From contig JBBKWW010000095.1 of assembly GCA_037969155.1 (NCBI GenBank), forward strand, positions 1-39,640: a stretch of DNA of 39,640 nucleotides, given 5' to 3'. Under the pieces are notes generated by a model, which was not told where the DNA came from, did no database searches, and saw only the letters and a list, made by a program, of their open reading frames with translations. The first letter of the stretch is position 1. Each line of letters starts with the position of its first letter. Position numbers and translations under genes: made by a program. This stretch comes from JAYXXU01 sp037969155. Lineage in GTDB: Bacteria > Pseudomonadota > Gammaproteobacteria > Pseudomonadales > Moraxellaceae. Of the stretch, positions 8,032 through 17,221 are shown in pieces.

Positions 8032-8116
8032 TGGTGCGGATAAGAGGACTCGAACCTCCACGTCTTGCGACACTAATACCTGAAACTAGCGCGTCTACCA
8101 ATTCCGCCATATCCGC
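8032..8116 (-). tRNA. tRNA-Leu (anticodon CAG)
   Basis: An 85-base class II tRNA on the minus strand. Acceptor GCGGATA/TATCCGC with discriminator A and encoded CCA; D-arm TGGCGGAATTGGTAGACGC typical of tRNA-Leu; anticodon arm CTAGT-TTCAGGT-ATTAG with anticodon CAG; T-loop TTCGAGT. It is a single-gene unit with its own promoter and terminator. Confidence 0.97.
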
Positions 8117-8132
8117 AGTACTGTGGGGCGTG

Positions 8133-8161
8133 ATCATAGAGACTACGCTCACCCACGTCAA
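8133..8161 (-). promoter_or_regulatory. Sigma-70 promoter of tRNA-Leu(CAG)
   Basis: On the minus strand TTGACG (8161-8156), a 17-base spacer and TATGAT (8138-8133) form a near-consensus promoter. The predicted start is about ten bases before the tRNA 5' end at 8116. Confidence 0.75.
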
Positions 8162-8279
8162 GTTTTTTTAGAGGCTCACGCAGCCATCAGCAACACGTCC
8201 TCAACAGCATACCAATTCAATGCGGTACAGGCTCTGTGTTAAACTGACACCCATTCAAATTTTAATGTGATGATCATCC

Positions 8280-10844
8280 ATGAGTTGGCAAGATCCTGAA
8301 GCCGCGAACGAGGCCGCGCGATACGCCTCCCCGATCCCTAGTCGTTTGTTAATTGGCCAAATTTTAGCGCAGCATGTGATGTCACATGGCGAGTTAGTCC
8401 AGCATTTTGAATTGGCTGAACCAGATGCCATCGAGGCATTAAGTCGGCGTTTAGGCGCAATGGTACGCGATAGTCAATTGGTCATGACCGATGACTATCC
8501 ACCACGCTATCGCCCGATTGCGGAACAAGACCTGATCAGTGGAACCGTACAGGCCAATGCCAAAGGCTTTGGTTTTGTATTGGTCGATGGTATGTCGGAC
8601 TTATTCCTGCCTGAGCGCGAAATGCGTCTGGTCTTTGATGGCGATGCGGTACGTGTGCGCACCACCCGCGCCGACCAACGCGGTCGTTTAATGGCTAAAA
8701 TCGTCGAAGTGGTCAGTCGGCAGCAAAACGAGTTTATCGGGCAGGTTAAACAGCTTGATGGCGAGTACTTTATCCAACTCGGCAATCCACACAGTCACCA
8801 GCCCATAGCGATGGAACCTGAGCAAATTACTGCGGCTGGACTCAGCATCGGTGATGCCGCACGTATTGCGATTGACGAGTGGCCGAGTAGCGATGAATAC
8901 GCCAACGGCCACATCGTGCAATCGCTAGCTGATCGGGTCGATACCCAGATTATCATTCCGAGTACCTTGCTGGACTTTGATCTGCCGCATGTATTTTCAG
9001 AGCAGGTACTCAAAGAAAGCGCCAAATATAAAGAGCCGAGCGCACGCGACTGTAAAGATCGAGTCGATCTGCGCGAGTTAGCACTGGTTACCATTGATGG
9101 CCTAGACGCACGTGATTTTGATGATGCGGTGTATGCCGAGAAGCGCGCTGGCGGTGGTTTTCGCTTAGTGGTCGCAATTGCGGATGTCAGTGATTACGTT
9201 AAGCCGAATACCGCACTCGATGCCGAAGCGCAGGCGCGTGGCACGTCGGTATATTTTCCGAATCATGTGGTGCCGATGCTGCCAGAGACGTTATCCAACG
9301 GCTTGTGTTCGCTCAAACCAAATGTCGACCGCCTGTGTATGGTCTGCGACATGACGTTATCACGCGCGGGTCGTGTCACTGCTTATCAGTTTTATAATGC
9401 GGTGATGCACTCGAAAGCACGCTTGATTTACGATCAAGTGGCCGAGTACTTGGCTGGTGATGACACTGTGATTGGCGACTTACCCGCCGTCAAAAAATCA
9501 CTGAACACCTTGTACCAGCTATATCAAGTGATGCTTGGGGTGCGGGCTGAACGTGGGGCGATGGAGTTTGAAACCACCGAAACCTATATGCTGTTCGATG
9601 AGCAAGGCGGCATTACTGAGATTAAACCGCGTGGCCGCAATGACGCGCATCGCTTAATTGAGGAATGCATGCTACTGGCCAACGTCAGCGCAGCGGACTT
9701 CGCCCTCAAAAACGATCTGCACGTCTTGTATCGCAACCATGAGCCACCTGAAAGCTCTCGGGTACAAAAAGTGCGTGACTACGTACGCTTGCTCGGTTTG
9801 AGCTTCCCTGAAAAGCCAACCCAAGCGGATTACCAAGCGATTATTACTGCGACTCGTGAGCGTCTTGACGCGCCCAGCATCCATTCAGTGCTGCTGCGTT
9901 CGATGATGCAAGCCTATTATGGTGCGGAGAATCTCGGGCATTTTGGCTTGGCTTATGAAGGCTATAGCCATTTTACCTCGCCGATTCGCCGTTATCCGGA
10001 TTTGCTGCTACATCGTGCGATTAAAGCGCACTTGGCCAGCAAGCCACAGCCACTCGATGAACAACAGCTTGAAGACGCAGGGCTGCACTATTCACAGACC
10101 GAACGTCGGGCTGATGAAGCAGCTCGCTCAGTGGTGAGTTGGCTGAAGTGCCACTACATGCAGCAGCATCTGGGCGAAGAGTTCGATGGTACGGTCAGTG
10201 GTGTGACGGAGTTTGGCTTATTTGTCACGCTCAGCAGCCTGTACGTCGATGGCTTGGTGCATGTGCGTAACATGGGCAATGACTACTTTGAGTTTGATCA
10301 CGCCAGTCAAACCCTAAATGGTCGTGGACATGGACAACGCTTTGCCTTGGGTGATCAATTGCGCGTCAAAATCGCCGGTGTAAATCTGGATGATCGTAAG
10401 GTTGACTTTGAACTGATCAAACAACTGACCAGTGCGGGTCGTCCCGTGCGGCAAAAAGCACCACGGACACAAAGCACCGAACCCACGTCAGTTCAGCCGC
10501 CAGCCGCCAGCCGCCCAGCACGTAGCACGGCTAAAAACACCCATGCCAAAAACACGGCTCGGCCAGCAGCAAAGCCACGGCGCAGTCCAACACGGCAGAC
10601 CCGCGTTGCACCCGCACTCGTGGCTGAGCTGCAACCGGTGATCATTGCGGACTTACCAGCTGCCAGCAGCTTGATTGAGCCCGTCTCAACCAAAAAGCCG
10701 AAGAAAAGTGCAGCAGAAAAGGCTGAGAAAAAAGCCAAGAAACAAGGTAAAGCTAAAAACAAAGCACAGCCAGCTGCTGATGACGGCAAGAAAGCCAAAA
10801 AGGCCAAGGCGAAGAAAGCCAATGCCAAGAAAAAATCGGATTGA
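8280..10844 (+). CDS. rnr: Ribonuclease R
   Basis: An 854-residue 3'-5' exoribonuclease of the RNB family that degrades structured RNA. In order: an N-terminal helix-turn-helix-like segment (SRLLIGQILAQHVMSHGELV), cold-shock domains (GTVQANAKGFGFVLVDG...), the RNB catalytic domain with the metal-binding cluster DGLDARDFDDAV (Asp273, Asp276, Asp279, Asp281, Asp282) and ADVSDYVKP, an S1 domain (GEEFDGTVSGVTEFGLFV onward, near 625-710), and a long basic tail rich in Lys-Ala repeats over the last 50 residues. The tail is a usual RNase R feature. The ATG at 8280 has no obvious Shine-Dalgarno, but no better start is available and the length fits the family. It is transcribed alone and ends in a strong terminator. 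Confidence 0.96.
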   Translation: MSWQDPEAANEAARYASPIPSRLLIGQILAQHVMSHGELVQHFELAEPDAIEALSRRLGAMVRDSQLVMTDDYPPRYRPIAEQDLISGTVQANAKGFGFVLVDGMSDLFLPEREMRLVFDGDAVRVRTTRADQRGRLMAKIVEVVSRQQNEFIGQVKQLDGEYFIQLGNPHSHQPIAMEPEQITAAGLSIGDAARIAIDEWPSSDEYANGHIVQSLADRVDTQIIIPSTLLDFDLPHVFSEQVLKESAKYKEPSARDCKDRVDLRELALVTIDGLDARDFDDAVYAEKRAGGGFRLVVAIADVSDYVKPNTALDAEAQARGTSVYFPNHVVPMLPETLSNGLCSLKPNVDRLCMVCDMTLSRAGRVTAYQFYNAVMHSKARLIYDQVAEYLAGDDTVIGDLPAVKKSLNTLYQLYQVMLGVRAERGAMEFETTETYMLFDEQGGITEIKPRGRNDAHRLIEECMLLANVSAADFALKNDLHVLYRNHEPPESSRVQKVRDYVRLLGLSFPEKPTQADYQAIITATRERLDAPSIHSVLLRSMMQAYYGAENLGHFGLAYEGYSHFTSPIRRYPDLLLHRAIKAHLASKPQPLDEQQLEDAGLHYSQTERRADEAARSVVSWLKCHYMQQHLGEEFDGTVSGVTEFGLFVTLSSLYVDGLVHVRNMGNDYFEFDHASQTLNGRGHGQRFALGDQLRVKIAGVNLDDRKVDFELIKQLTSAGRPVRQKAPRTQSTEPTSVQPPAASRPARSTAKNTHAKNTARPAAKPRRSPTRQTRVAPALVAELQPVIIADLPAASSLIEPVSTKKPKKSAAEKAEKKAKKQGKAKNKAQPAADDGKKAKKAKAKKANAKKKSD

Positions 10845-10887
10845 TGAGCATCGATCTTCATGATCGATAATACATCAATACGTCAGC

Positions 10888-10928
10888 AACGCCTCCTGCG
10901 ATCCGATGCGCAGGAGGCGTTATTATTT
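10888..10928 (+). terminator. Rho-independent terminator of rnr
   Basis: A perfect 13-pair stem (AACGCCTCCTGCG at 10888-10900 with its complement at 10909-10921), an eight-base loop, then ATTATTT. It lies 43 bases after the rnr stop. Confidence 0.85.
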
Positions 10929-11040
10929 CGGGAGTATTTTGATCACCGTACATCGAATTGCACGATTAGACTTGCAACCGCCCATCATCACCCACATGTA
11001 AGACTCATGATTTCTGTGATTCAACATTGGAAAAGCAACC

Positions 11041-13089
11041 ATGACTGCTGCATTAAGCCTACCCTGCTCTACGCTCCCACTGCCTGATTTTAGCAATCTG
11101 AGCCTAGCGGCGCTCCAGTCCGAGGTTCAACAGACGCTGAACCAAGCCAGCGCAGTACTGGCTCAAGCGGAGCAGACTGCCACAGCCGATGCGGCAAGCT
11201 TCATTGAGCAGCTTGATCTGGCCGAAAACCAACTGCAACAAGCATGGGGCGTGCTGTCCAACCTGAATGCAACATGCAATACCGCAGAGCTGCGTGAACT
11301 GTATAATCAACTACTGCCAGAACTATCACGCTACTACACCGCACAAGGTCAGAACCACGCCCTATACCAACTCTACCTTGCCGTGCATGACGGTGCAGAC
11401 TTTGCAAGCTGCGACATTGCCCAACAAAGCGCCATCCGGCTAGCATTACGCGATTTTCGGCTGTCAGGGGTTGCGCTTGAAGGCGAAGCGAAGCAACGCT
11501 TTGCTGACATCAGTGAGCGCCTGTCACAGTTGTCGTCACAGTTTTCCGATCACTTGCTCGATGCAACCCAAGCTTTCGTACAGCCGCTCAGTGAGACTGA
11601 ACTGGCAGGCTTACCCGCGAGTAGCGTGGCACTATTGCAACAGCTTGGCCAGCAACGTGGCATTGAGCAGCCAGTAGCCACCCTAGATGCACCTGCATAC
11701 ATGGCGATTCAGACGTATGCCGATGATCGTGCGCTGCGCGAAACCCTGTATCACGCCTATGTCACTCGTGCTTCTGAGCTGGGCGATCCTGCACATGATA
11801 ACAGTGGCTTAATGGTCGATATTTTACAGCTCCGGCAAGAAAAAGCCGCACTGCTCGGCTTCGAAAATTACGCAGATTTATCACTGGCCAGCAAAATGGC
11901 CGATGACGTGGATCAGGTCATTCAGTTTTTACATGACTTAGCAGCCCAAGCGCGACAACCAGCCCTCGATGATTTGGCGCAACTAAAAGCAGAGGCGCAG
12001 GCGCTAGGTTATGAACAACTTCAACCGTGGGATAGCGCCTATCTCTCCGAAAAAATCAAACAACGTGAATACAATCTGTCGCAAGAGAGCCTGAAGCCTT
12101 ATTTTCCAGCACCAGTGGTGATTGAGGGCTTATTTAACATTGCCGAAAGATTGTATGGCATTCAGATTCAACAAAAAGCGACCTCAGTTTGGCATGAGCA
12201 AGTCAGTTACTACGAAATCTCCGAGAAGGATCAGGTCATCGGGGGATTTTATTTCGATTTATATGCCCGCAGCGATAAGCGTGGTGGCGCGTGGATGAGT
12301 GGCTATCGCTCACGCCTGAAGGCTGCTGATATCCAGCAAGCACCAGTCGCCTTTATGGTCGGGAACTTTGCCCCACCTGTTGGTGATCAACCCGCGCAAT
12401 TGACCCACCAAGAACTGATTACGCTGTTCCATGAGTTTGGGCATGGCTTACATCATTTACTCACTGAAATTGGCGTGTTGTCAGTCGCTGGCATTCATGG
12501 CGTGGCATGGGATGCGGTCGAATTGCCCAGCCAGTTTATGGAGTTTTGGACGTGGGAACCCGAAGCGATTGCGCTGATCAGTCGGCATGTCACGACTGGC
12601 GAAGTGCTACCCAAGTCACAACTGGATGCGCTGCTCTCAGCGCGTTTTTTCCAAAGTGGCTTGCAGACACTACGACAAGTTGAATTTTCGCTGTTTGACT
12701 TGGCCATTCATCGTGCCAATCCTGCGTTAGACACACAGGGTGTTCAGGATACGATTGATGCCGTCCGTGCAAATATCGCAGTCAGTCTACCACCCGCCTA
12801 TAATCGCTTTCAGCATGGCTTTAGTCATGTTTTTGCTGGTGGTTATGCTGCCGGTTACTACTCGTATAAATGGGCAGAAGTGCTGGCTTCCGATGCGTTT
12901 GATCGGTTTGAGCAAGAAGGCATTTTTAATGCTGCAACCGGACAAGCCTTTCGTCAAAACATCCTAGCTGTCGGTGGCAGTCGGCCTGCACAAGATAGTT
13001 TTGCGGCATTTCGTGGCCGTGAACCCTCGATTGCAGCACTATTGCGGCACAGCGGCTGGCCAGCACAAACAGAGAGTGTATCTGTATGA
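11041..13089 (+). CDS. prlC: Oligopeptidase A (M3 metallopeptidase)
   Basis: A 682-residue cytoplasmic zinc peptidase that degrades short peptides, including cleaved signal peptides. The zinc motif HEFGH is at His464-His468 (LFHEFGHGLHHLL), and a further Glu ligand is expected in AWDAVELPSQFMEFW about 25-30 residues later. Length and the C-terminal block (HVFAGGYAAGYYSYKWAEVLASDAFDRF) match OpdA/PrlC of gammaproteobacteria. The start at 11041 is an ATG preceded by GGAAAAGCAACC. Its TGA overlaps the ATG of the following yheV gene by four bases (ATGA), so the two are translationally coupled. Confidence 0.95.
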   Translation: MTAALSLPCSTLPLPDFSNLSLAALQSEVQQTLNQASAVLAQAEQTATADAASFIEQLDLAENQLQQAWGVLSNLNATCNTAELRELYNQLLPELSRYYTAQGQNHALYQLYLAVHDGADFASCDIAQQSAIRLALRDFRLSGVALEGEAKQRFADISERLSQLSSQFSDHLLDATQAFVQPLSETELAGLPASSVALLQQLGQQRGIEQPVATLDAPAYMAIQTYADDRALRETLYHAYVTRASELGDPAHDNSGLMVDILQLRQEKAALLGFENYADLSLASKMADDVDQVIQFLHDLAAQARQPALDDLAQLKAEAQALGYEQLQPWDSAYLSEKIKQREYNLSQESLKPYFPAPVVIEGLFNIAERLYGIQIQQKATSVWHEQVSYYEISEKDQVIGGFYFDLYARSDKRGGAWMSGYRSRLKAADIQQAPVAFMVGNFAPPVGDQPAQLTHQELITLFHEFGHGLHHLLTEIGVLSVAGIHGVAWDAVELPSQFMEFWTWEPEAIALISRHVTTGEVLPKSQLDALLSARFFQSGLQTLRQVEFSLFDLAIHRANPALDTQGVQDTIDAVRANIAVSLPPAYNRFQHGFSHVFAGGYAAGYYSYKWAEVLASDAFDRFEQEGIFNAATGQAFRQNILAVGGSRPAQDSFAAFRGREPSIAALLRHSGWPAQTESVSV

Positions 13090-13310
13090 GTCAGGCGATT
13101 AAAAAACGCTTTATTGCGGGTGCAAAATGCCCCGCATGTGGGGCAGCTGATCGGGTTGTGCTGATGATCAGTGCCGACGATGAATGGATTGAGTGCATCG
13201 ACTGTGAGCATACGGAGCGACGTCCGACTGAGGTCGTCACCAAAGACCCAGACCAGACACCTGCGACAGAAGACGTCGTGGGTGTGGTGCGGTTTAAGCC
13301 AGTGCGGTAA
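13086..13310 (+). CDS. yheV: YheV-family small zinc-ribbon protein
   Basis: A 74-residue protein whose N-terminus KKRFIAGAKCPACGAADRV matches the YheV family. Two Cys pairs (CPAC near residues 16-19 and CIDC near 38-41) probably bind one zinc ion. Function is not established. It overlaps prlC by four bases; I recall the same pairing in Pseudomonas. The C-terminal half (PTEVVTKDPDQTP onward) is longer than in E. coli YheV and polar. Confidence 0.85.
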   Translation: MSQAIKKRFIAGAKCPACGAADRVVLMISADDEWIECIDCEHTERRPTEVVTKDPDQTPATEDVVGVVRFKPVR

Positions 13311-13345
13311 ACTCTCAGCTCAATAAAAGCAAATCACCGCTTAAG

Positions 13346-13807
13346 ATGAGCCTTGTAATCATGACCATACCGACACCACCTTCTCAGCCTACCGCCAATC
13401 CCAATCGACTGCTGCTGCTCGGTGCATTTGGCGGTGCAGCCGCTGTCCTATTGCTGGTGGTGGCGGTGTTGATTGGCTATTGGCTAGGACGTACTAGCCA
13501 ACCTAGCACTGAAGACCTCGCCACACCCACCACCACATCAGACCGATCAACAGCACCAAGTGTGTTACCGCCAGTCGTGATGGATGGTGTACCGAGCGCA
13601 AGTCTCGATATTGACATCAGCAGCACACCGCTTCCCACTGATCCGGCCTTGGCTGCCGAAGAAATCGACCGCCACAGTGACGAACAACAGCGCCTTGCAA
13701 CACAAAAACAAACGCTCAACCAACAAGTGACCGACTCTAACCAACTGATTGATCTTAAAGCTGAACAGATTCGCCTCTTAGAGGCCGAACTCGCTAAGCA
13801 GCCATAA
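13346..13807 (+). CDS. Single-pass membrane protein with C-terminal coiled coil, unknown function
   Basis: A 153-residue protein with no family I recognise. Residues about 1-20 are Pro/Thr-rich and polar, about 22-48 form one strong membrane segment (LLLLGAFGGAAAVLLLVVAVLIGYWLG), about 50-100 are a disordered Thr/Ser/Pro linker, and about 105-150 are a helical, Glu/Gln-rich stretch likely to be a coiled coil (DEQQRLATQKQTLNQQ...). Two starts are possible, ATG 13346 and ATG 13361, neither with a strong Shine-Dalgarno. The layout suggests an inner-membrane anchor with a long extracytoplasmic or cytoplasmic rod. It follows yheV by 35 bases in the same direction and may share its transcript. Confidence 0.65.
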   Translation: MSLVIMTIPTPPSQPTANPNRLLLLGAFGGAAAVLLLVVAVLIGYWLGRTSQPSTEDLATPTTTSDRSTAPSVLPPVVMDGVPSASLDIDISSTPLPTDPALAAEEIDRHSDEQQRLATQKQTLNQQVTDSNQLIDLKAEQIRLLEAELAKQP

Positions 13808-13884
13808 TCGCCGCCGTGCCGCCACTCACAGCGGCTCAGCGTGGCCTGTTATGATGCCGCATCTTTGATGCTGGTGGCCTGCTC

Positions 13885-14769
13885 TTGCACACACTCACTC
13901 CTCCTCGCCAATCCGTCATCACGGGTTTATTACTGCTCACCACCTCGGCCTTCTTGTTTGCCAGCATGGGCGTGTTAATCCGACTGGCGTCTGAAACCGT
14001 CGATAACCCGACGGTGGTATTTTTTCGAAACTTAGTCGGCCTGATTATTTTGCTGCCATTTTTCCTGATCAAAGGCATGCATCATCTTAAAACCGATAAA
14101 ATCTGGATGCACACTTGGCGCGCGTTAGTCGGCTTGCTGGCGATGTATGGCTTTTTTTATGCGATTGCCCACTTAAAGCTCAGCAACGCGATGGTGTTTA
14201 CCTACTCATCACCCATCTTTATTCCACTGGTGGCATGGTTATTTTTAAAAGAAAAAATGACCCACTTGATGTGGGTGGCAGCGTTGATCGGTTTATGTGG
14301 GGTGTTACTGGTCGCCAAGCCTGATCAAGCGATCTTTAATGTATTGTCCGCGATTGGCCTTGCCTCGAGTTTTTTAGCGGCCATGGCGTTCGTGACTGTA
14401 CGAGCCATGACCAGCACCGAACCAGCGGGACGTATCGTGTTTTATTTTTGCTTGATTGGCACACTCATCTCAGCGTTACCGATGTTCTGGCTGTGGCGCC
14501 CATACCAGCTGTCTGAACTGTTACTACTGGCGGGTGCTGGCACTTTAGCCACGATTAGCCAGTTATGCTTATCGACTGCCTATCGCTATGCCCCTGCTGG
14601 CCAAATCGGCCCAGCCAACTATATGGCGATTATCTTTGCGGGGTTATGGGCGGCAATCCTGTGGCAAGAATATCCAGATCTGACCAATATGTTAGGCATG
14701 CTGGTAATTTTAATTGCACTGATTTTATGCATGCCATATTGGCAAAAAAAATCTCATAAAATCTCATAA
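13885..14769 (+). CDS. EamA-family (DMT superfamily) membrane transporter
   Basis: A 294-residue protein with about ten hydrophobic helices in two repeats of the EamA type (GLLLLTTSAFLFASMGVLIRLA... and SAIGLASSFLAAMAFVTVRAM...). Typical motifs include FFRNLVGLIILLPF near residue 47 and the LSNAMVFTYSSPIFIPLVAWLFLKEK stretch, where the acidic end of helix 4 is characteristic. Such proteins export amino acids, riboflavin or other metabolites; the substrate cannot be told. The only in-frame start that keeps the first helix intact is the TTG at 13885; the next ATG codon would truncate helix 1. It ends in a strong bidirectional terminator shared with the convergent TRAP gene. Confidence 0.85.
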   Translation: MHTLTPPRQSVITGLLLLTTSAFLFASMGVLIRLASETVDNPTVVFFRNLVGLIILLPFFLIKGMHHLKTDKIWMHTWRALVGLLAMYGFFYAIAHLKLSNAMVFTYSSPIFIPLVAWLFLKEKMTHLMWVAALIGLCGVLLVAKPDQAIFNVLSAIGLASSFLAAMAFVTVRAMTSTEPAGRIVFYFCLIGTLISALPMFWLWRPYQLSELLLLAGAGTLATISQLCLSTAYRYAPAGQIGPANYMAIIFAGLWAAILWQEYPDLTNMLGMLVILIALILCMPYWQKKSHKIS

Positions 14770-14770
14770 A

Positions 14771-14796
14771 AAAACGGCACATCAAGTGCCGTTTTT
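14771..14796. terminator. Bidirectional terminator between EamA gene and TRAP permease
   Basis: AAAACGGCAC (14771-14780) and its complement GTGCCGTTTT (14786-14795) form a ten-pair stem with a five-base loop, with a T-run on either strand. It serves the plus-strand EamA gene and the minus-strand TRAP permease. Confidence 0.85.
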
Positions 14797-14825
14797 ATGG
14801 AGAACTAGCGGATCAAGCGTTGAGA

Positions 14826-17027
14826 TTACTTACCGACATATAGTTTCGGGAACAGATCCGAGAAAATAAACGGAACGTACGCGACGATGAGCAAGGTGAG
14901 CCCCATCACGATCACTGGCAAAATCCAGCGCTCATAGCGATAGTAGAAGCTCAGATGTCGAACCTCAGCATCTGCTTCGTCCATCTCCTTCTCACCCACG
15001 ACTTGTCGAGCCAGTAATTGGTTCAGTGCCACTGGTGGAGACAAATAACCCAGTTCAAACGCGGCCAGTACGATCATCCAGAAGTGTACCGGATCAATCC
15101 CATTGGCATACGCGACGGGCGCAATGGTGGCTGTCACCAAGATGACCGCACCAAACGGATCCATCACCATCCCAACGAACACCAACAGTACCAGCAAGAT
15201 ACTGATCGCTATCAAAGGACTGGCCAGATCGGTAGGAATCGCATGCATCACATCTGAACGCTCGATCAGACCACCGACACTGACGGTCAGCGCCATCAGC
15301 ATGATCAGTGCACCAACATGCCCCATCGCTTCATGCGTCGCATTGAACACCGCTTGACCGAAGCCAACCCGACGCTCTTTGCCTTTTGGATCATTGGTAC
15401 GCATAAAGTCAGATACTGTAGACGCATCTGGATCGGCAGCGTTCGTTTTAACCAAGACAGGTGCGGTTGCAGCCATCGCTGGCACAGTCTGTACAGGGTC
15501 GCGTTGCAGTTTGTCCCATGCCAAAATCGCCAGCATGATCAGTGGCAGAATCAACGGCGCAGTAAACTCATCCAGCTTGGTATCTAGCAGGAAGTAATAG
15601 GCCGCGACAACACTCACCACCACAACGATATAAGGAGCGACTGGTGCCATCTGACGGATTGACGGGCGTAAGGCGACGGAAGGCGACGCAATCCGGACTT
15701 TTTGACCGCCAAAGGTCAGCGAGAAAATCAACAGCAAAGTGGAGGATACCAAAAAGATGAACAAACCTTGACCGTACATCAGGTCAGTGGTTACTTCACG
15801 GTTCATCGCCGCGATCACCACGATCAACAGACAAGGCCGCAGTACCACACCGAGTGAGCCAGACATCGCCGTAGCAGCCAGCGCATATTGACGACGTGCG
15901 CCAGAGTTCAGGACTTCTTTATAGATGATCGCACCCGCTGCAATCACGAAAATCCCTGATGCGCCAGTGTAGGCAGTCATAAACGCCGCACCGATCATCA
16001 GAACCCACGTCAACAGCTCAGGCGAGAAGTTCCACGGGCGTAGCACGTTCAACATCAGATCCACCACACGGGTTTGTTTCAGCAACATCCCGATCCAGAT
16101 GAACAAGGCCAAGTTTAGGAACAAACTGGCAAATTCAATCAACTGACCCAGATAAATCGCCTGACCGGTTGGGTAGCTTTGGAAGAAAATAAATGGAATA
16201 CCCGTGATGATTGCCATCGACGCATATAGCGGAACTGACAAACCCGCTAAACCAAGACTACCGCCTTCTTTGGTCGGTGCAGGTGGCTTAATGGTCTTGT
16301 ACAAGCTCACCAACATCAGCGTCGCAAACAAGATGATCCAGAGCACATTAACGGTGACACTCAGACTATCCAGCACGAGACCCGTCGTGCGACGTGAAAA
16401 GAAATACGATACCGATGAAAACAACAGCAGCGCATTAGCAACCACCATCGACACACCATATACGGTGAAATCAATTTTGGTTGAGGGTGGCCGGATACCA
16501 ATATGGTGCACACCAAATGTGGTACGAATCGCCGCAACAGCAATCAACAGCACCAAAATAATGGAGCGGTTGTCCATACCGAACCTAAAAATCGCAAAGA
16601 ATGCGGTTTCAAAGGCACGAAAGGCTTTAACTGTTGGGGTAATGTGCGAGTTAATCACCTCATAAGAGGTAAACTTCTCTTGGCAAAGTTTTTGCGCGGC
16701 AAGCAGTGACTGACGGGTCTGCTCAGGATCTTTAGCCGTGCCAAACAAATCACCAAACAAGTCATCTACAGGTTTATTCATCTCCTGCTGGACTTGCGCA
16801 TCGATATCCGGATTAGGATCACATGTTGGTTTTTCAGGATTCGCTCGTAGGAACGAGTACTGGATACTGGCAGCTGGATCACCAAACATCCTCTCGCCCA
16901 TCCGGAGCAACTGACCATGAATCATCGAACCTGTGCCGATCACCAAGGTCAAGAGCAACAATAGAAGAACCAATATGGTCGCCAGCCGATCTGGCCAGGA
17001 CCGCTGTAAATTCTCAGGGCTCTGCAT
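14826..17027 (-). CDS. TRAP-type transporter, fused large (DctM-like) permease with periplasmic N-terminal domain
   Basis: A 733-residue membrane protein. Residues 13-33 form a first helix; about 35-150 are soluble, probably periplasmic, with Cys69 and Cys115 and an Asp/Glu-rich middle. About 152-310 contain several helices in the position of a small DctQ-like subunit, and about 310-733 match the large DctM permease. The clearest DctM signature is near 618-672: GMVMDPFGAVILVTATIAPVA, GIDPVHFW and ELGYLSPPVALNQLL. TRAP systems use ion gradients to import organic acids and related solutes delivered by a binding protein. The minus-strand neighbours (rhombosortase, AdeT-type binding protein, TatT lipoprotein) suggest a complete unusual TRAP system. 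The ATG at 17027 follows GTAGGATATT. Substrate unknown. Confidence 0.85.
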   Translation of the reverse strand: MQSPENLQRSWPDRLATILVLLLLLLTLVIGTGSMIHGQLLRMGERMFGDPAASIQYSFLRANPEKPTCDPNPDIDAQVQQEMNKPVDDLFGDLFGTAKDPEQTRQSLLAAQKLCQEKFTSYEVINSHITPTVKAFRAFETAFFAIFRFGMDNRSIILVLLIAVAAIRTTFGVHHIGIRPPSTKIDFTVYGVSMVVANALLLFSSVSYFFSRRTTGLVLDSLSVTVNVLWIILFATLMLVSLYKTIKPPAPTKEGGSLGLAGLSVPLYASMAIITGIPFIFFQSYPTGQAIYLGQLIEFASLFLNLALFIWIGMLLKQTRVVDLMLNVLRPWNFSPELLTWVLMIGAAFMTAYTGASGIFVIAAGAIIYKEVLNSGARRQYALAATAMSGSLGVVLRPCLLIVVIAAMNREVTTDLMYGQGLFIFLVSSTLLLIFSLTFGGQKVRIASPSVALRPSIRQMAPVAPYIVVVVSVVAAYYFLLDTKLDEFTAPLILPLIMLAILAWDKLQRDPVQTVPAMAATAPVLVKTNAADPDASTVSDFMRTNDPKGKERRVGFGQAVFNATHEAMGHVGALIMLMALTVSVGGLIERSDVMHAIPTDLASPLIAISILLVLLVFVGMVMDPFGAVILVTATIAPVAYANGIDPVHFWMIVLAAFELGYLSPPVALNQLLARQVVGEKEMDEADAEVRHLSFYYRYERWILPVIVMGLTLLIVAYVPFIFSDLFPKLYVGK

Positions 17028-17059
17028 AATATCCTACTTGTTGTTTTGGACAAGAATAT

Positions 17060-17077
17060 GAATGGAGTATTCCATTC
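17060..17077. promoter_or_regulatory. Perfect-arm palindrome in the TRAP permease leader
   Basis: GAATGGA (17060-17066) and TCCATTC (17071-17077) are perfect inverted arms with a four-base centre. It lies 33 bases upstream of the TRAP ATG and just downstream of the predicted transcription start, where an operator or a short leader hairpin would act. No regulator gene is adjacent. Confidence 0.4.
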
Positions 17078-17099
17078 GCCTAATCTGCAATTCTGAGCA

Positions 17100-17128
17100 A
17101 TCTTACTCGACCTCTGATTGTCAGACAA
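17100..17128 (-). promoter_or_regulatory. Candidate promoter of the TRAP permease
   Basis: On the minus strand TTGTCT (17128-17123), a 17-base spacer and TAAGAT (17105-17100) are each 4/6 matches to consensus. The predicted start near 17093 would give a leader of about 65 bases containing the GAATGGA palindrome. It implies that the permease can be transcribed apart from the upstream rhombosortase. Confidence 0.4.
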
Positions 17129-17221
17129 ATCTTTCCAAATGCTACTCATTACTGATTGTATGATGCACGATCACAAGGTTTTTTTGTACAGTTGAGGGCG
17201 ATTTTAATGAAAAAATTTAGT

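Noticed and set aside
10493..10861. Antisense 122-residue frame with hydrophobic repeats over the end of rnr
   Set aside because: It is the reverse reading of the Lys/Ala-rich tail of RNase R, which automatically gives a Leu/Phe/Ala-rich peptide.
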